This document shows positions 30,555-39,940 of a stretch of 64,000 nt of DNA, piece by piece. Numbering within the stretch: position 1 is the first letter of the stretch; every line of letters begins with the position of its first letter. The position numbers were made by a program, and so were the translations under genes. The notes under the pieces are model-generated. The model did no database searches and was not told the origin of the DNA. It was given only the letters and a program-made list of their open reading frames with translations. Source of the stretch: Campylobacter avium LMG 24591 (GTDB lineage Bacteria > Campylobacterota > Campylobacteria > Campylobacterales > Campylobacteraceae); contig NZ_CP022347.1 of the NCBI RefSeq assembly GCF_002238335.1, positions 1,426,001-1,490,000 on the forward strand, read 5' to 3'.

Positions 30555-30700
30555 AACAAGTCTATATAAAAGCTTTGTTTGATTTTAAACTTTCTTTGTT
30601 TTTTAGAACTCTCATGAAAGCACTATAAAAGGCTTTAGGGTTTAAAAAATAAAAAAAGGAAATGAAATTATATATAACTAAGCTTAAAGGGAGATAAAAA

Positions 30701-30803
30701 TATAATCAAATATAATCAAATATAATCAAATATAATCAAATATAATCAAATATAATCAAATATAATCAAATATAATCAAATATAATCAAATATAATCAAA
30801 TAT
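30701..30803. repeat. Ten-copy 10-bp tandem repeat (TATAATCAAA)
   Basis: Ten perfect head-to-tail copies plus three more bases, about 150 bases upstream of the rRNA promoter and downstream of pcm. The period equals about one helical turn, so any bend in each unit adds up. Copy number is probably variable. Confidence 0.97.
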
Positions 30804-31125
30804 GTGAGATATGTGAGAATTTTGAAATAATGTGATAAAAAAAGCATGTGAGAATGTATCAAAACATATGGAAATAGCATGATTAGAGGTACAATAAACA
30901 TGTAGTTATATGATAATCAATTGTGAAAAAAATGAAAAAATATGATAGTATATGATAATCAACAACATGAGAATTTTAAAAAAATGTGATAAAAAATAAA
31001 CACATAATAATATGTGGAAAAGTATAAAAATGTATTTCGTTGTGGGGTATTGAATTTAGGTAGAATAGGTTGGGAGATTAGAAAGACCTACCCAAACAAA
31101 ACATTATGAAGATTTGAAAAGAATT
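30804..31125. other. AT-rich non-coding region with imperfect repeats
   Basis: Contains two related blocks, around 30805-30843 and 30964-31003, sharing GAGAATTTT...ATGTGATAAAAAA, and repeated ATATGATAATCAA words. These look like decayed relatives of the adjacent tandem repeat. No gene was found. Confidence 0.5.
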
Positions 31126-31755
31126 TTATTCTTTTCCGTCAAGCACAGGGACAAATAAGCATTCATCAAGCACTTCTTTTTTGATGAAATTGTCTTGCTT
31201 GCTAAACCTCACTATAAACTGTTTTTTATCTTTTAGTATAGGAGCTACTAAAATTCCACCGTCATTTAGCTGCGAGAAAAGCTCTTTTGGCTCTTTTTCA
31301 AGATAAGCTGAAAATAAAATTCTATCAAAAGGTGCGTATTTTTCCCAACCAAGCTGCCCATCAGCATGCATTACGAAAATATTATGCAAACTTAGCTGCT
31401 TGAAAATTTCACTTGCCTCATCCACAAGTTTTTCTATCCTTTCTATGCTAAAAACCCTTCTTATAACCTTGCTTAAAACGGCTGCTTGATAACCACTTCC
31501 ACAGCCTATCTCAAGCACAGAATCAGCACCTTCAAATTTAAGCGCCATGGTCATCTTAGCCACAGTCAATGGCGAGCTTATCCATTGCTTTGAAAGCATG
31601 GGCATAGCATTTAGGCTGTAAGCATGAGCCTTTAGTGGCGAAAAAATTTCTCTAGGAATGCTGCAAAATGCCTTGTGCAAAGCTTCATTAATTGGAGTAT
31701 TAGCAGCTATTTCATCTGCCATCATTTTTAATCTTTTCTCTTCTATGAAATTCAT
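31126..31755 (-). CDS. pcm: Protein-L-isoaspartate O-methyltransferase
   Basis: 209 residues, full length. The S-adenosylmethionine-binding site is VLEIGCGSGYQAAVLS (near residue 80). The upstream PREIF and MPMLSKQWISSPLTVAKM segments are typical of the family. It repairs isoaspartyl residues in aged proteins in the cytoplasm. Its ATG overlaps the stop of the nicotinate phosphoribosyltransferase gene (ATGA). Last gene of the secG-to-pcm operon. Confidence 0.92.
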   Translation of the reverse strand: MNFIEEKRLKMMADEIAANTPINEALHKAFCSIPREIFSPLKAHAYSLNAMPMLSKQWISSPLTVAKMTMALKFEGADSVLEIGCGSGYQAAVLSKVIRRVFSIERIEKLVDEASEIFKQLSLHNIFVMHADGQLGWEKYAPFDRILFSAYLEKEPKELFSQLNDGGILVAPILKDKKQFIVRFSKQDNFIKKEVLDECLFVPVLDGKE

Positions 31756-33137
31756 AACACACCTTTTGTTTTAAGTAGAGAATTTTTAAGCTTTTCTAGT
31801 TTTTCAGATAATAAAACCTCGTAAATTTTTGGCTTGTTTAGCGCTAAAATTTCTTTATCAAATTTAGCACTTTGTCTTAGCATGTATTCTTTGCTTTGTT
31901 GCGTGTTAGGGCATTTATAAACAAGCTCGCCATCTTTAAAAACTTGTATATGCAAATTCTCATATAGCAAATCATTGCTTTTTTCTATAGGCTCATCTGC
32001 TAAATAAAGCTTGTCGTATAGCGCTTGTTTGGTTTTTTTATCATAAATTCTAAATAATTTTTTAAAATGCGGATTGTTGATTTTCTCGGTATTTTCACTT
32101 ATTTTGATTGCAGGCTTAATGCCGTTTTTACCCTCGCTTGCAACAAGTTTATAAACGCAGCCTAAAACCGGTGAGCTTTTAGCTGTTATAAGCCTTTCTC
32201 CTACTCCAAAAGCATCAATCTTAGCACCGTTTTTTATAAGCTTTTGAATTTCATACTCATCTAATGCCCCGCTAGCTATGATTTTGCAATCTTTCAAACC
32301 CTCATCATCCAAAATTTTTCTAACTTTTTTTGATAGCTCGCACAAATTTCCCGAGTCTATTCTCACGCCAAATTCTTTTAAACTATCTCTTTTTTCTTTA
32401 AAAATTTTAATAGCATTCACAAGCCCGCTTTGTAAGACATTGTAAGTATCTATAAGCAAAATAGCCTTTTGTGGATAAAGCTCGCAGTATTTTCTAAAGG
32501 CCTCTTCTTCACTCTCAAACATCTGTACCCAAGAGTGTGCCATAGTGCCTGAGATAGGAATTTTATAAAGCTTGCAAGCAAGAGTGCAAGAACTAGCACT
32601 AGCACCGCCTATAAAAGCAGCTCTAGCACCACTTAAAGCAGCATCAATGCCCTGAGCTCTTCTTGCACCAAATTCTAAAACCGCTCTACCTTGTGCTGCA
32701 CGAGCTATCCTATTTGCCTTTGTAGCTATTAGACTTTGGTGATTAAGACTTAGTGAAATGAATGTTTCAAGAAGCTGGGCTTGAGATACCTTTGCTCTCA
32801 CTGTTAAAAGTGGCTCATTAGCAAATACTATCTCGCCCTCTCTAACGCTATATATATCGCCTTGAAATTTAAAATTCGCAAGGTAAGTTAAAAAGTTCTC
32901 ATCAAAAAGCTTTGTTTTTCGAAGATAAGATATATCGCTTTTGCTAAATTTTAAATTTTGTATGTAGTTTATAATGGAGTTTAAACCCGAAGCTACAACA
33001 AAACCTCCATCATCTGGAACCTTTCTGAAAAAAACATCAAAATAAGATATCTGCTCATCTAAACCATTTTCCAAATAACCATTGCTCATGGTAAATTCGT
33101 AAAAGTCGCAGAGCAAAGAAAGGTTCTTAAAAATCAT
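31752..33137 (-). CDS. Nicotinate phosphoribosyltransferase
   Basis: About 461 residues. DFYEFTMSNGY at the N-terminus, EFGARRAQGIDAALSGARAA (near residue 154), IDTYNVLQSG and VRIDSGNLCELSKK are hallmark segments. It makes nicotinate mononucleotide from nicotinate and PRPP, the salvage entry to NAD. The codon before the chosen ATG is an in-frame TTG; ATG at 33137 is preferred. It overlaps the nrdB 3' end by 11 bases. NAD salvage is of interest given the SIR2-like gene elsewhere in the window, but no link is implied by position. Confidence 0.92.
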   Translation of the reverse strand: MIFKNLSLLCDFYEFTMSNGYLENGLDEQISYFDVFFRKVPDDGGFVVASGLNSIINYIQNLKFSKSDISYLRKTKLFDENFLTYLANFKFQGDIYSVREGEIVFANEPLLTVRAKVSQAQLLETFISLSLNHQSLIATKANRIARAAQGRAVLEFGARRAQGIDAALSGARAAFIGGASASSCTLACKLYKIPISGTMAHSWVQMFESEEEAFRKYCELYPQKAILLIDTYNVLQSGLVNAIKIFKEKRDSLKEFGVRIDSGNLCELSKKVRKILDDEGLKDCKIIASGALDEYEIQKLIKNGAKIDAFGVGERLITAKSSPVLGCVYKLVASEGKNGIKPAIKISENTEKINNPHFKKLFRIYDKKTKQALYDKLYLADEPIEKSNDLLYENLHIQVFKDGELVYKCPNTQQSKEYMLRQSAKFDKEILALNKPKIYEVLLSEKLEKLKNSLLKTKGVL

Positions 33138-34149
33138 CAAAACTTATACTACCTTTTGAATAATTTGTAACCTTGCTTTCAAAGAAATTGCTTCTTTGGT
33201 CGTTAAATTTAGAAAAATCATCTACCCATTTTATAGGGTGTTTTGCGTTGTAAATTCGATTTAGATTGATAGCAACTAGCCTTTGGTCAACCAGGTAATG
33301 TATGTATTCTTCTATAATGTCATCCGTAAAACCCATGATTTGATTTTGGGTGATGTATTTGCCCCATTTTATTTCAAGCTCTCCAGCCTTGGTAAACATG
33401 TCATAAATTTTGTTGACATTGGTATCATTAAACAAATCTGGTCTTTCGTTTCTGGTAGAATTTATCATATTTTGAAAAAGCAATAAATGCGTTATCTCAT
33501 CTCTTTGTATAAATCTTATCATTTGAGCTGAGCCAAGCATTTTGCCAGCTCTTGCGAGTGCATAAATTGCTGTAAAGCCGCTGTAAAAATAAATACCCTC
33601 TAGAATTTGATTAGCAACCATAGCGAGCAAAAGCTTGTTATCATCCACTTCTCCGGCTAATTCCTCATAAATTCCTGATATAAAATCATTCTTTTCTCTT
33701 AAGGTTTCATCGTGCTTTTCCATTTCATAGATTAAATCAGTATTGTCGCATATGGCTTCAACCATTACGGCATAGGATTTTGAATGATTTGCTTCCTCGT
33801 AAGCCTGCCTTGTTAAAACAGCATTAATTTCTGGGGCTGTTATGTAGGGGTTTATATTGTCTGCTAGGTTGTTTGTTTGAAAACTATCCATTGAAATAAG
33901 CTGAGACCACACCAAATCATACATTCTTTTTTCAGCAGCTGTTAAATTTGTCTTATAATCCAAAACATCCTTAGTAGTATCAACTTCTTTTGGAAACCAA
34001 GTATTTGCTTCCATTAAATCCCAAAGCTTTAAAGCCCAGGTGTATTTTGCCTTTGTGAAATTTAAAATTCCATGCGGATTGCCGTTAAAAACCCTTCTAT
34101 CGCCTATACTTTCATCTGAGCTTGGGTTATAAATTCTCTTTCTTTTCAT
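33127..34149 (-). CDS. nrdB: Ribonucleotide reductase class Ia beta subunit
   Basis: 340 residues. The di-iron ligand region EEANHSKSYAVM (near residue 128) and LEGIYFYSGF plus RDEITHLLLFQ (near 218) are present, and the C-terminal acidic tail SISFDDF needed to dock to NrdA is intact. It generates the tyrosyl radical for deoxyribonucleotide synthesis. nrdA is not in the window. Sits between the RDD gene (11-base gap) and the NAD salvage gene. Confidence 0.95.
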   Translation of the reverse strand: MKRKRIYNPSSDESIGDRRVFNGNPHGILNFTKAKYTWALKLWDLMEANTWFPKEVDTTKDVLDYKTNLTAAEKRMYDLVWSQLISMDSFQTNNLADNINPYITAPEINAVLTRQAYEEANHSKSYAVMVEAICDNTDLIYEMEKHDETLREKNDFISGIYEELAGEVDDNKLLLAMVANQILEGIYFYSGFTAIYALARAGKMLGSAQMIRFIQRDEITHLLLFQNMINSTRNERPDLFNDTNVNKIYDMFTKAGELEIKWGKYITQNQIMGFTDDIIEEYIHYLVDQRLVAINLNRIYNAKHPIKWVDDFSKFNDQRSNFFESKVTNYSKGSISFDDF

Positions 34150-34160
34150 CTTTTATCTCC

Positions 34161-34580
34161 TCATTTATCTGTAATTTTAGCAACTATGTAAGATGAACTT
34201 AACAAATCATGTATCATCAAGCCGTCTTTTCTAAAAAATGTGCTAATGAGCCCAAAAAGAACTCCTAAAGATACTATAAATAAAACATATCTGTATAGTA
34301 TCCTAAAAAAACCTACCTTAGTGCCTGTGTTTTTGTCTATTAAATAAAGATTGTAAGCTTTTAAACCGGGACTTTGTGCCTTTAATGCCAAAAATACGGC
34401 CTGTAAAACTCCAAAAGAAAGACAACAAATAAAAATCACTAATTGATTTTGTAAAAAAGCCTCTTTTGAACCTAGCACGAAATAAGATATATAAAGAATA
34501 GGCACATAAATCAAAAAAACATCTATAACAAAGGCTTTAAACCTTTGCATTCTAGTTGCTATTCTTGCTTTTTGTTTCAT
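34161..34580 (-). CDS. RDD-family membrane protein
   Basis: 139 residues with the opening RMQRFKAFVIDVFLIYVPIL, where an RxxxFxxD-type signature precedes a transmembrane helix, and two to three further hydrophobic segments. Function of most RDD proteins is unknown; some are ion exchangers. The start shares TAATG with the pyrE stop, so translation is probably coupled. Confidence 0.82.
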   Translation of the reverse strand: MKQKARIATRMQRFKAFVIDVFLIYVPILYISYFVLGSKEAFLQNQLVIFICCLSFGVLQAVFLALKAQSPGLKAYNLYLIDKNTGTKVGFFRILYRYVLFIVSLGVLFGLISTFFRKDGLMIHDLLSSSYIVAKITDK

Positions 34581-35188
34581 TAATTTCCACGCGAACCGGG
34601 CTTTATGGCCTTAGAACCTTGTTTGCAAAATGGACATTCTGCTTCATCATAAATTTCAAAGTCAAAATTTGCTAAGGCAAAACAAGGTATGTCTGAAGGT
34701 AGCTTAGCGTTTTCTTTTGCTGTGGTATTTAAATTTGTAATGGCGCAAAAACCGCGATTTGCCAACGCTGCAAAAGCGACCACTTCAGCATCCAAAGCAC
34801 GCACAACCTCAGCACTTTCAAGGGCTGAACCGCCGGTTGTAATGATGTCTTCGCATATTATTATCTTTTCGCCCTTTTTAACTTCAAAGCCCCTTCTTAA
34901 ACACATCTTTAAATCAACTCTTTCTGTAAATATAAAAGGTAGCTCCAAAGCCCTTGCCAACTCATATCCAGCTAACAATCCACCTAAAGCAGGAGAGCAA
35001 ATTTTATCAGCCTTAATGCCGTGCTCTTTTATTATCTTTGCTAAGTTTTCACAAAGCATAGCGGCTCTTTTAGGCTCTTCTAAGACCTTAGCACTTTGCA
35101 AGTAAAAACCTGAGTGCTTTTTAGAACTTAATAAAAAATGTCCTTGTAAGAAGGCTGAGCAGGATTTGTAAATTTCTTCTACATTCAT
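34580..35188 (-). CDS. pyrE: Orotate phosphoribosyltransferase
   Basis: 202 residues. The PRPP-binding motif [17 protein letters not shown] (near residue 108) and [14 protein letters not shown] (near 64) are clear. Fifth step of pyrimidine synthesis. Its ATG overlaps the frr stop (ATGA). pyrC, an earlier pathway step, lies 18 kb away at 53560. Confidence 0.95.
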   Translation of the reverse strand: MNVEEIYKSCSAFLQGHFLLSSKKHSGFYLQSAKVLEEPKRAAMLCENLAKIIKEHGIKADKICSPALGGLLAGYELARALELPFIFTERVDLKMCLRRGFEVKKGEKIIICEDIITTGGSALESAEVVRALDAEVVAFAALANRGFCAITNLNTTAKENAKLPSDIPCFALANFDFEIYDEAECPFCKQGSKAIKPGSRGN

Positions 35189-35742
35189 AATTTTAACAAT
35201 TCGCTTTCTTTTGTTTTCAAACTATCGTCTATTTTGGTTATATAAGAATCTGTGATTTTTTGCACCTCATCGTAAGCTTTTTTAGCCTCATCCTCTGAAA
35301 CAGTCTTATCTTTTTCTAACTTTTTTATCGCATCATTTGCGTCTTTTCTTATATTCCTAATGGCAACCTTAGCTTTTTCCGCCATGGCCTTAGCTTGCTT
35401 TACATTTTCTTGTCTTTGCTCTGTAGTCATAGGAGGGAAAAACAACTTCACAGCCTCGCCATCATTGTTTGGATTAACACCTATGTTTGCGGCACTTATG
35501 GCTGTTTCTATGTTTTTTAGCATGTTTTTTTCCCAAGGACTTATGCTTATGGTGGATGCGTCGGTATTTAGGATTGTTGCTACTTGATTAAGCGGTGTTG
35601 GGTTGCCGTAATAATCAACAGTTATGTTATCTAAAATGCTAATATTCACCCTACCCGTTCTTAAAGTGGAGAAATCTTTTTTAAGACTTTGTAAGGATTT
35701 TTCATTTTGTGCTTTTTGCTTATCATAAATTTCAACTAACAT
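35185..35742 (-). CDS. frr: Ribosome recycling factor
   Basis: 185 residues, exactly the family size. [22 protein letters not shown] near residue 25, shown here only in part as [14 protein letters not shown], and the [18 protein letters not shown] segment (near 92) are diagnostic. It splits post-termination ribosomes with EF-G. Essential housekeeping gene. Confidence 0.97.
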   Translation of the reverse strand: MLVEIYDKQKAQNEKSLQSLKKDFSTLRTGRVNISILDNITVDYYGNPTPLNQVATILNTDASTISISPWEKNMLKNIETAISAANIGVNPNNDGEAVKLFFPPMTTEQRQENVKQAKAMAEKAKVAIRNIRKDANDAIKKLEKDKTVSEDEAKKAYDEVQKITDSYITKIDDSLKTKESELLKL

Positions 35743-35751
35743 TTTTATCCT

Positions 35752-36120
35752 TTACTTTGTGGAATTTTCCTCTGCACTTGGCACAGTAGGAAGTGTAGGT
35801 GCTGCTGGAGCAAGCGGCGCTGATGTGTTAGTGGTATTTTGTTCTAAACTTGGTATCAAAGAGGAGGCTTTGTTTACGACAGAATCTGCGTTTTGGTTTT
35901 TATTATATAAATAACTTAGGGTAACTGTGTTGCAAATCAACAATAAACCTAAGAAAAATGTAGCCTTAGCTAAAAATCCAGCAGGCCCCTTTGCGCCAAA
36001 TAAACTCTCATTGCTGCCACTGTAAGCACCAAGACCTATACTTGAGCTTTTTTGTAGCAAAACAGCTACACAAATCGCACATACTAAAATACACTGAAAT
36101 ACTATAAAAAGCGTAATCAT
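35752..36120 (-). CDS. secG: Preprotein translocase subunit SecG
   Basis: About 122 residues. Two transmembrane helices separated by the conserved loop LLQKSSSIGLGAYSGSNESLFGAKGP (the core is GLGAYSGSNESLFG). The C-terminal tail is rich in Pro, Ala and Thr (TSAPLAPAAPTLPTVPS), typical of Campylobacter SecG. The codon before this ATG is an in-frame TTG; ATG with AAGGAA upstream is preferred. First gene of the operon. Confidence 0.92.
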   Translation of the reverse strand: MITLFIVFQCILVCAICVAVLLQKSSSIGLGAYSGSNESLFGAKGPAGFLAKATFFLGLLLICNTVTLSYLYNKNQNADSVVNKASSLIPSLEQNTTNTSAPLAPAAPTLPTVPSAEENSTK

Positions 36121-36149
36121 CAAATTTCCTTAAAGAGATTTAAAGGGCA

Positions 36150-36155
36150 ATTTTA
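36150..36155 (-). promoter_or_regulatory. Promoter -10 box of the secG-pcm operon
   Basis: TAAAAT with TTTTTTAAGC directly upstream on the minus strand, about 30 bases before the secG start. It fits the Campylobacter T-rich -16 plus -10 pattern. Confidence 0.5.
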
Positions 36156-36211
36156 GCTTAAAAAAGTTGATAGAAAATTGAAAAAAGTAAAAATATAAAA
36201 TTTTATTTTAA

Positions 36212-36233
36212 AAGGCTCTAAATTTAGAGCCTT
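36212..36233 (-). terminator. Terminator of the BI-1 family gene
   Basis: Perfect palindrome AAGGCTCTAAATTTAGAGCC plus TT, followed on the minus strand by a T-rich stretch. Confidence 0.7.
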
Positions 36234-36237
36234 CATT

Positions 36238-36927
36238 TCATTCTCTGCTTGTAAGGCCCAGAATTTGAAGTAAGGATGTGAAAAGATTATAAAAATCTAA
36301 ATAAAGAGCTACCGCACCTTCGATAGGGGTTTCATAGTTTCCTCTTATGATATTTTGAGTATCATAAAGTATGTAAAAAGAAAACAAAATAGCTCCAACG
36401 CTAGCGATAGCTAGTTGAAAAATAGGGCTTTGAAAGAAAAGATTAAAAAGCGAAGCACAGATAAGCACTATAAGCACTATGAAAAGCATTTTTCCCATAG
36501 TTGTAAAATCTCTTTTTGTGTTCATAGCAAAGATACTTAAGCCAGCAAAAGCAACAGTTGTTAATGCAAAGGCTTGAGCTACTATCTCAGCACCTGCTGG
36601 CATAGCTAAAACAGAACTTAAAAGTGGGGTTAAAGCCAAACCGGTACAAAAAGTAAAGGCAAAAAGTAAAACTAAATTTAATGGGGCTTCTTTCTTTTTG
36701 GCCAAAAGGGCAAATAAAAGCACAAGTGTTATACCAAAAAGTACTAAAACAGGGACTATACCTCTTATATAAGGCACAAGGGCACTTATACCAACATAAG
36801 CTCCGGCCGTTCCTGCTAAAAGCGAGGCTGCAAAAAGTTGATAGGTTTGTTTTATAAAAAGACTTATGGCACTTTTTGAGCCGTAACGTTCTTGATCTTT
36901 AGCGTAATCTCTATTGTAAAGACTCAT
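36238..36927 (-). CDS. Bax inhibitor-1 family membrane protein
   Basis: 229 residues with seven hydrophobic segments, ending GAVALYLDFYNLFTSLLQIL as in the YccA/YbhL branch of BI-1 (UPF0005) proteins. The FYILYDTQNIIRG segment is the family signature. Bacterial members are thought to be inner-membrane calcium or pH-sensitive channels or FtsH modulators; the role here is inferred only. Good ribosome site GGAGG before the ATG. Divergent from the carbonic anhydrase gene. Confidence 0.88.
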   Translation of the reverse strand: MSLYNRDYAKDQERYGSKSAISLFIKQTYQLFAASLLAGTAGAYVGISALVPYIRGIVPVLVLFGITLVLLFALLAKKKEAPLNLVLLFAFTFCTGLALTPLLSSVLAMPAGAEIVAQAFALTTVAFAGLSIFAMNTKRDFTTMGKMLFIVLIVLICASLFNLFFQSPIFQLAIASVGAILFSFYILYDTQNIIRGNYETPIEGAVALYLDFYNLFTSLLQILGLTSRE

Positions 36928-37008
36928 ATTTTCCTCCGTTATTTTAAATTTACAAACTGTATCTTAAAAAGTTAAATACAAACTAAATCCTAAAAACAAA
37001 TTTTTAGA

Positions 37009-37014
37009 TATACT
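37009..37014 (+). promoter_or_regulatory. -10 box of the carbonic anhydrase/MscS operon
   Basis: TATACT preceded by AATTTTTAGA, 28 bases before the ATG at 37042. Confidence 0.45.
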
Positions 37015-37041
37015 TAGATAAATATTTAAAAAAGGTATTTA

Positions 37042-37665
37042 ATGCAAAGTATAATCAAAAAAGGTGCGATGAAATTTATGCAAGAAAATTTCAAAGAGCA
37101 TAAAGAACTTTTCAAGTCTCTTAAAGATAGGCAAAATCCGCATACACTTTTTATAGGTTGTTCTGATTCTAGAGTTTTGCCAAATTTAATCACAAACACA
37201 GGTCCGGGCGAGCTTTTTGTGGTAAGAAATATAGCCAATATAATACCGCCTTATAGAGTAGGAACTGATTATCTAGCCACAACCTCGGCTATAGAATACG
37301 CCATACAGTCTCTTAAAGTAAAAAACATCATAGTGTGCGGACATAGCAACTGCGGTGGCTGTGAGGCACTTTATGATGAAACACAAAATAATACAAATAT
37401 AAAAAATTGGTTGAGTATCTTAAATAATATAAAGAGTGAAATTTCTGAGCTAAGCATAGCTAAAAATGATTTTGCCATGCGCGCTTGGCTTACTGAAAAG
37501 ATGAATGTCTTAAATTCCTTGCAAAATTTACTTTCATACCCCGGAGTTGAGGAAGGCTTTTTAAATAAGACTTTGGAGCTTCATGCTTGGTACTATATAA
37601 TAGAAACGGGTGAAATTTATGAGTATAATTTTGATGAAAAAAATTTCGTCTTGATAAACACTTAA
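37042..37665 (+). CDS. Beta-carbonic anhydrase
   Basis: 207 residues. Zinc ligands are seen in FIGCSDSRVLPN (Cys and Asp, near residue 39) and VCGHSNCGGCEA (His and Cys, near 98-101). It interconverts CO2 and bicarbonate, needed by capnophilic Campylobacter. The start at 37042 places the conserved GAMKFMQENFKEHKELF segment downstream of a short leader, as in relatives. Twelve bases before the MscS gene, with which it forms an operon. Confidence 0.93.
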   Translation: MQSIIKKGAMKFMQENFKEHKELFKSLKDRQNPHTLFIGCSDSRVLPNLITNTGPGELFVVRNIANIIPPYRVGTDYLATTSAIEYAIQSLKVKNIIVCGHSNCGGCEALYDETQNNTNIKNWLSILNNIKSEISELSIAKNDFAMRAWLTEKMNVLNSLQNLLSYPGVEEGFLNKTLELHAWYYIIETGEIYEYNFDEKNFVLINT

Positions 37666-37676
37666 AGGAAGGCTGG

Positions 37677-39446
37677 ATGAAAAAAATATTTCTTTTATTT
37701 TTTACTTTTGCAAGCTTGCTTTTTTGCAAAGATGAGCTTTTAAACACTGTGGAGGATTTCTTACACTATGAAAACAAACTTAATGATTTAAACATAAAAA
37801 GCGACGGAAATTCATCTCGTTTTGCTAATGAGAAAAAAGAACTTACAGAGCTAAAGGAAAAAATTTTAAATAATCTACCAAGATTAATATCATCACAAGA
37901 AAACAACATAAGCCTTGTATTCAAAGCCGAAAAAGATATTTTAACTCAAAGGATAAATGAGGCAAAAGATGGAGAAAAGGCAAATTTGCATTTTAAGATG
38001 ATGAATGCTGAACTTGATCTTGTATTTTACGACTCTTTGTTATCGTTAAAAACATTATTTCAAGGCAATGCAAATTCACAAGATATAAAAAACTTGCTTG
38101 ATGAAAATATGTTAAAAATTGATACAAAAATCGATGAAAATTTAAACAAGGATATGCAAGATAAGATAGATGTAAAAATCAAGGCCTATGATGAAATTTT
38201 AAATTTTTTAAAGCAAAATGCTTATTCTTTGCAAGGAAATTTCATCTTTTCCACACTAAGACTAGATGATATAATCAACTATATAAATTCATTTTTCACA
38301 GTAAAATACATAAATGTTGGCAAGATAGTTTTGTGCATAGCGATACTGCTATTTTTTGACCTCTTAAAAAACATCATACCTATGTTGATTTATAAGATTT
38401 TGGTAGAAATTTTACTATCAAGCACAGCCAAACAAGCAAAACAAGATGAGCTTAGAGATATTTTTGTTAAGAAAAACAAAAAGGCCATAAGATTGATACT
38501 TTTTGCTTATGCACTTAGCATTTGCGTGTCAGTGATTTACTATCCAACGCCTGTTGATCTTTCTCTTACAAACGCCTTTTACATACTTTACGCCATTTTA
38601 TTTACTTATCTAATCTTAGGCTTGTTAGATAGCTATGGGATAATACTTTTAGCAAAATTGGCCAAAAAAAGCGGAAAAAAAGAAGTTGTTAATCTCATCA
38701 TCAAAATAATATATTTTATCATCATTATAATTTCAACACTTTTTATCTTAGCAAGGCTTGGTTTTAATGTCTCAGCCATAATCGCTTCGCTTGGGATAGG
38801 AGGGCTTGCAGTCGCCCTAGCAGCAAAGGATGTGATAGCAAATTTTTTCGCTTCTTTGCTACTGTCTTTTGATGATAGTTTTAATCAAGGAGATTGGGTA
38901 GAAATTGGCAATATACAAGGAACTGTTGTTGAAACAGGGCTTAGAAAAACAACAATTAGAACCTTTGATAACTGTTTAGTATTTTTGCCAAATTCTACAG
39001 TTATGAGCTCAAACATAAGCAATTGGAGCAGAAGAAAAATAGGAAGACGTCTTAAAATGTCTTTGGGACTAACCTACGAAGCTAAGGCAGACCAGCTTGA
39101 ACACTGCGTAAAAGATATAAGAGAGTATTTGTTAAACAGCCCTTTGGTGGCACAAGCAGATGATGACGCGGTGAAATACGGGGATTACCGTTTAAAATAC
39201 AAGCAAAATTTGGTTTCAGTAAATGATCTTGAAGGCTATAAAAACGCTTGTTATGTGGCTTTGAGCGCATTTAAAGATAGTTCTATTGATATAGAGCTTG
39301 ATTTTTTCATAAAAAATACAGATAAAAGGGGCTTTTTTGAGGCCAGGCAAACAATAATGCTTGATTTAATGCGTATAGTTGAGAAAAATAATCTAAGCTT
39401 TGCCTATCCAAGTCTTAGCGTGTATCTTGAAAATAACAAGGCTTAA
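37677..39446 (+). CDS. Mechanosensitive ion channel of the MscS family, large variant
   Basis: 589 residues. A signal peptide (IFLLFFTFASLLFC) is followed by a periplasmic coiled region (to about residue 195). Then come several transmembrane helices and the pore helix IIASLGIGGLAVALAAKDVIAN (core ASLGIGGLAVALAAKD, near 370). The MscS beta domain follows with FDDSFNQGDWVEIGNIQGTV. It would release solutes on hypo-osmotic shock. Much longer than E. coli MscS because of the periplasmic extension. Confidence 0.92.
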   Translation: MKKIFLLFFTFASLLFCKDELLNTVEDFLHYENKLNDLNIKSDGNSSRFANEKKELTELKEKILNNLPRLISSQENNISLVFKAEKDILTQRINEAKDGEKANLHFKMMNAELDLVFYDSLLSLKTLFQGNANSQDIKNLLDENMLKIDTKIDENLNKDMQDKIDVKIKAYDEILNFLKQNAYSLQGNFIFSTLRLDDIINYINSFFTVKYINVGKIVLCIAILLFFDLLKNIIPMLIYKILVEILLSSTAKQAKQDELRDIFVKKNKKAIRLILFAYALSICVSVIYYPTPVDLSLTNAFYILYAILFTYLILGLLDSYGIILLAKLAKKSGKKEVVNLIIKIIYFIIIIISTLFILARLGFNVSAIIASLGIGGLAVALAAKDVIANFFASLLLSFDDSFNQGDWVEIGNIQGTVVETGLRKTTIRTFDNCLVFLPNSTVMSSNISNWSRRKIGRRLKMSLGLTYEAKADQLEHCVKDIREYLLNSPLVAQADDDAVKYGDYRLKYKQNLVSVNDLEGYKNACYVALSAFKDSSIDIELDFFIKNTDKRGFFEARQTIMLDLMRIVEKNNLSFAYPSLSVYLENNKA

Positions 39447-39448
39447 AA

Positions 39449-39472
39449 AATCTTAGGTTTTCACCTAAGATT
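39449..39472. terminator. Bidirectional terminator between convergent genes
   Basis: AATCTTAGGT and ACCTAAGATT form a stem with a four-base loop at the 3' ends of the MscS gene and the secreted-protein gene. Confidence 0.65.
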
Positions 39473-39824
39473 AATAAGCTTGTTTATAGCATTTTACTTC
39501 TATTTTTCTAGCAATTGGCATGCCTGTGTTTTGAACTTGAACATTTGTTGGGTAATAACCATCAACTTCTGCGTGTCTGCCAATCTTTAAATCTCCAAAA
39601 TCTCCATCTTCAAAGATATTATCCATGCCAAAAAAACCGCAGTCATCAAGCTCTATTCTAGTGCTTGGTAAAACCTTAACCTCAACCGGACCTTGATAGA
39701 TAGTATCTATAACTATACTCTTGCTAGCATCCTTTACCTCTATGATAGAACCTTGCAAAATGCTGTCTGCAGAAGCCAAAGAAACCAAAGAACAAAGTCC
39801 TAAAATAACGCCTAATTTTTTCAT
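39471..39824 (-). CDS. Small periplasmic protein of unknown function
   Basis: 117 residues. A Sec signal peptide (LGVILGLCSLVSLASA, cleavage expected after ASA) is followed by a beta-rich domain with ILQGSIIEVKDASKSIVID and VKVLPSTRIELDDCGFFG. Two cysteines in the mature part (DDCGF and VKCYK) could form a disulfide, relevant because DsbI is encoded nearby. I do not recognise a named family. Good ribosome site AAGGAG. Monocistronic, with the bidirectional terminator at its end. Confidence 0.75.
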   Translation of the reverse strand: MKKLGVILGLCSLVSLASADSILQGSIIEVKDASKSIVIDTIYQGPVEVKVLPSTRIELDDCGFFGMDNIFEDGDFGDLKIGRHAEVDGYYPTNVQVQNTGMPIARKIEVKCYKQAY

Positions 39825-39903
39825 AATTTCTCCTTATTTTTGAGTTTGGGAAATTATAGGATAAAGAAGTGAAGCAAATGTGAATTTGTCTTTATTTTTT
39901 TGA

Positions 39904-39909
39904 TATAAT
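39904..39909 (+). promoter_or_regulatory. -10 box of the alpha-2-macroglobulin/PBP1C operon
   Basis: TATAAT preceded by a T-rich TTTATTTTTTTGA, about 32 bases before the ATG at 39941. Confidence 0.6.
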
Positions 39910-39940
39910 CAAAAAATTACTTTATTTAAAGGATTTTCTT

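Noticed and set aside
30701-30803. Tandem repeat as a CRISPR array
   Set aside because: Units are 10 bases with no spacers and no cas genes in the window.
31020-31100. Possible stem-loop GTTGGG/CCCAAAC after pcm as a terminator
   Set aside because: The stem is short with a long loop and no T run on the minus strand; too weak to list.
37490-37747. 85-residue minus-strand ORF opposite carbonic anhydrase and MscS
   Set aside because: It spans the junction of two well-supported + strand genes and shows no family features.
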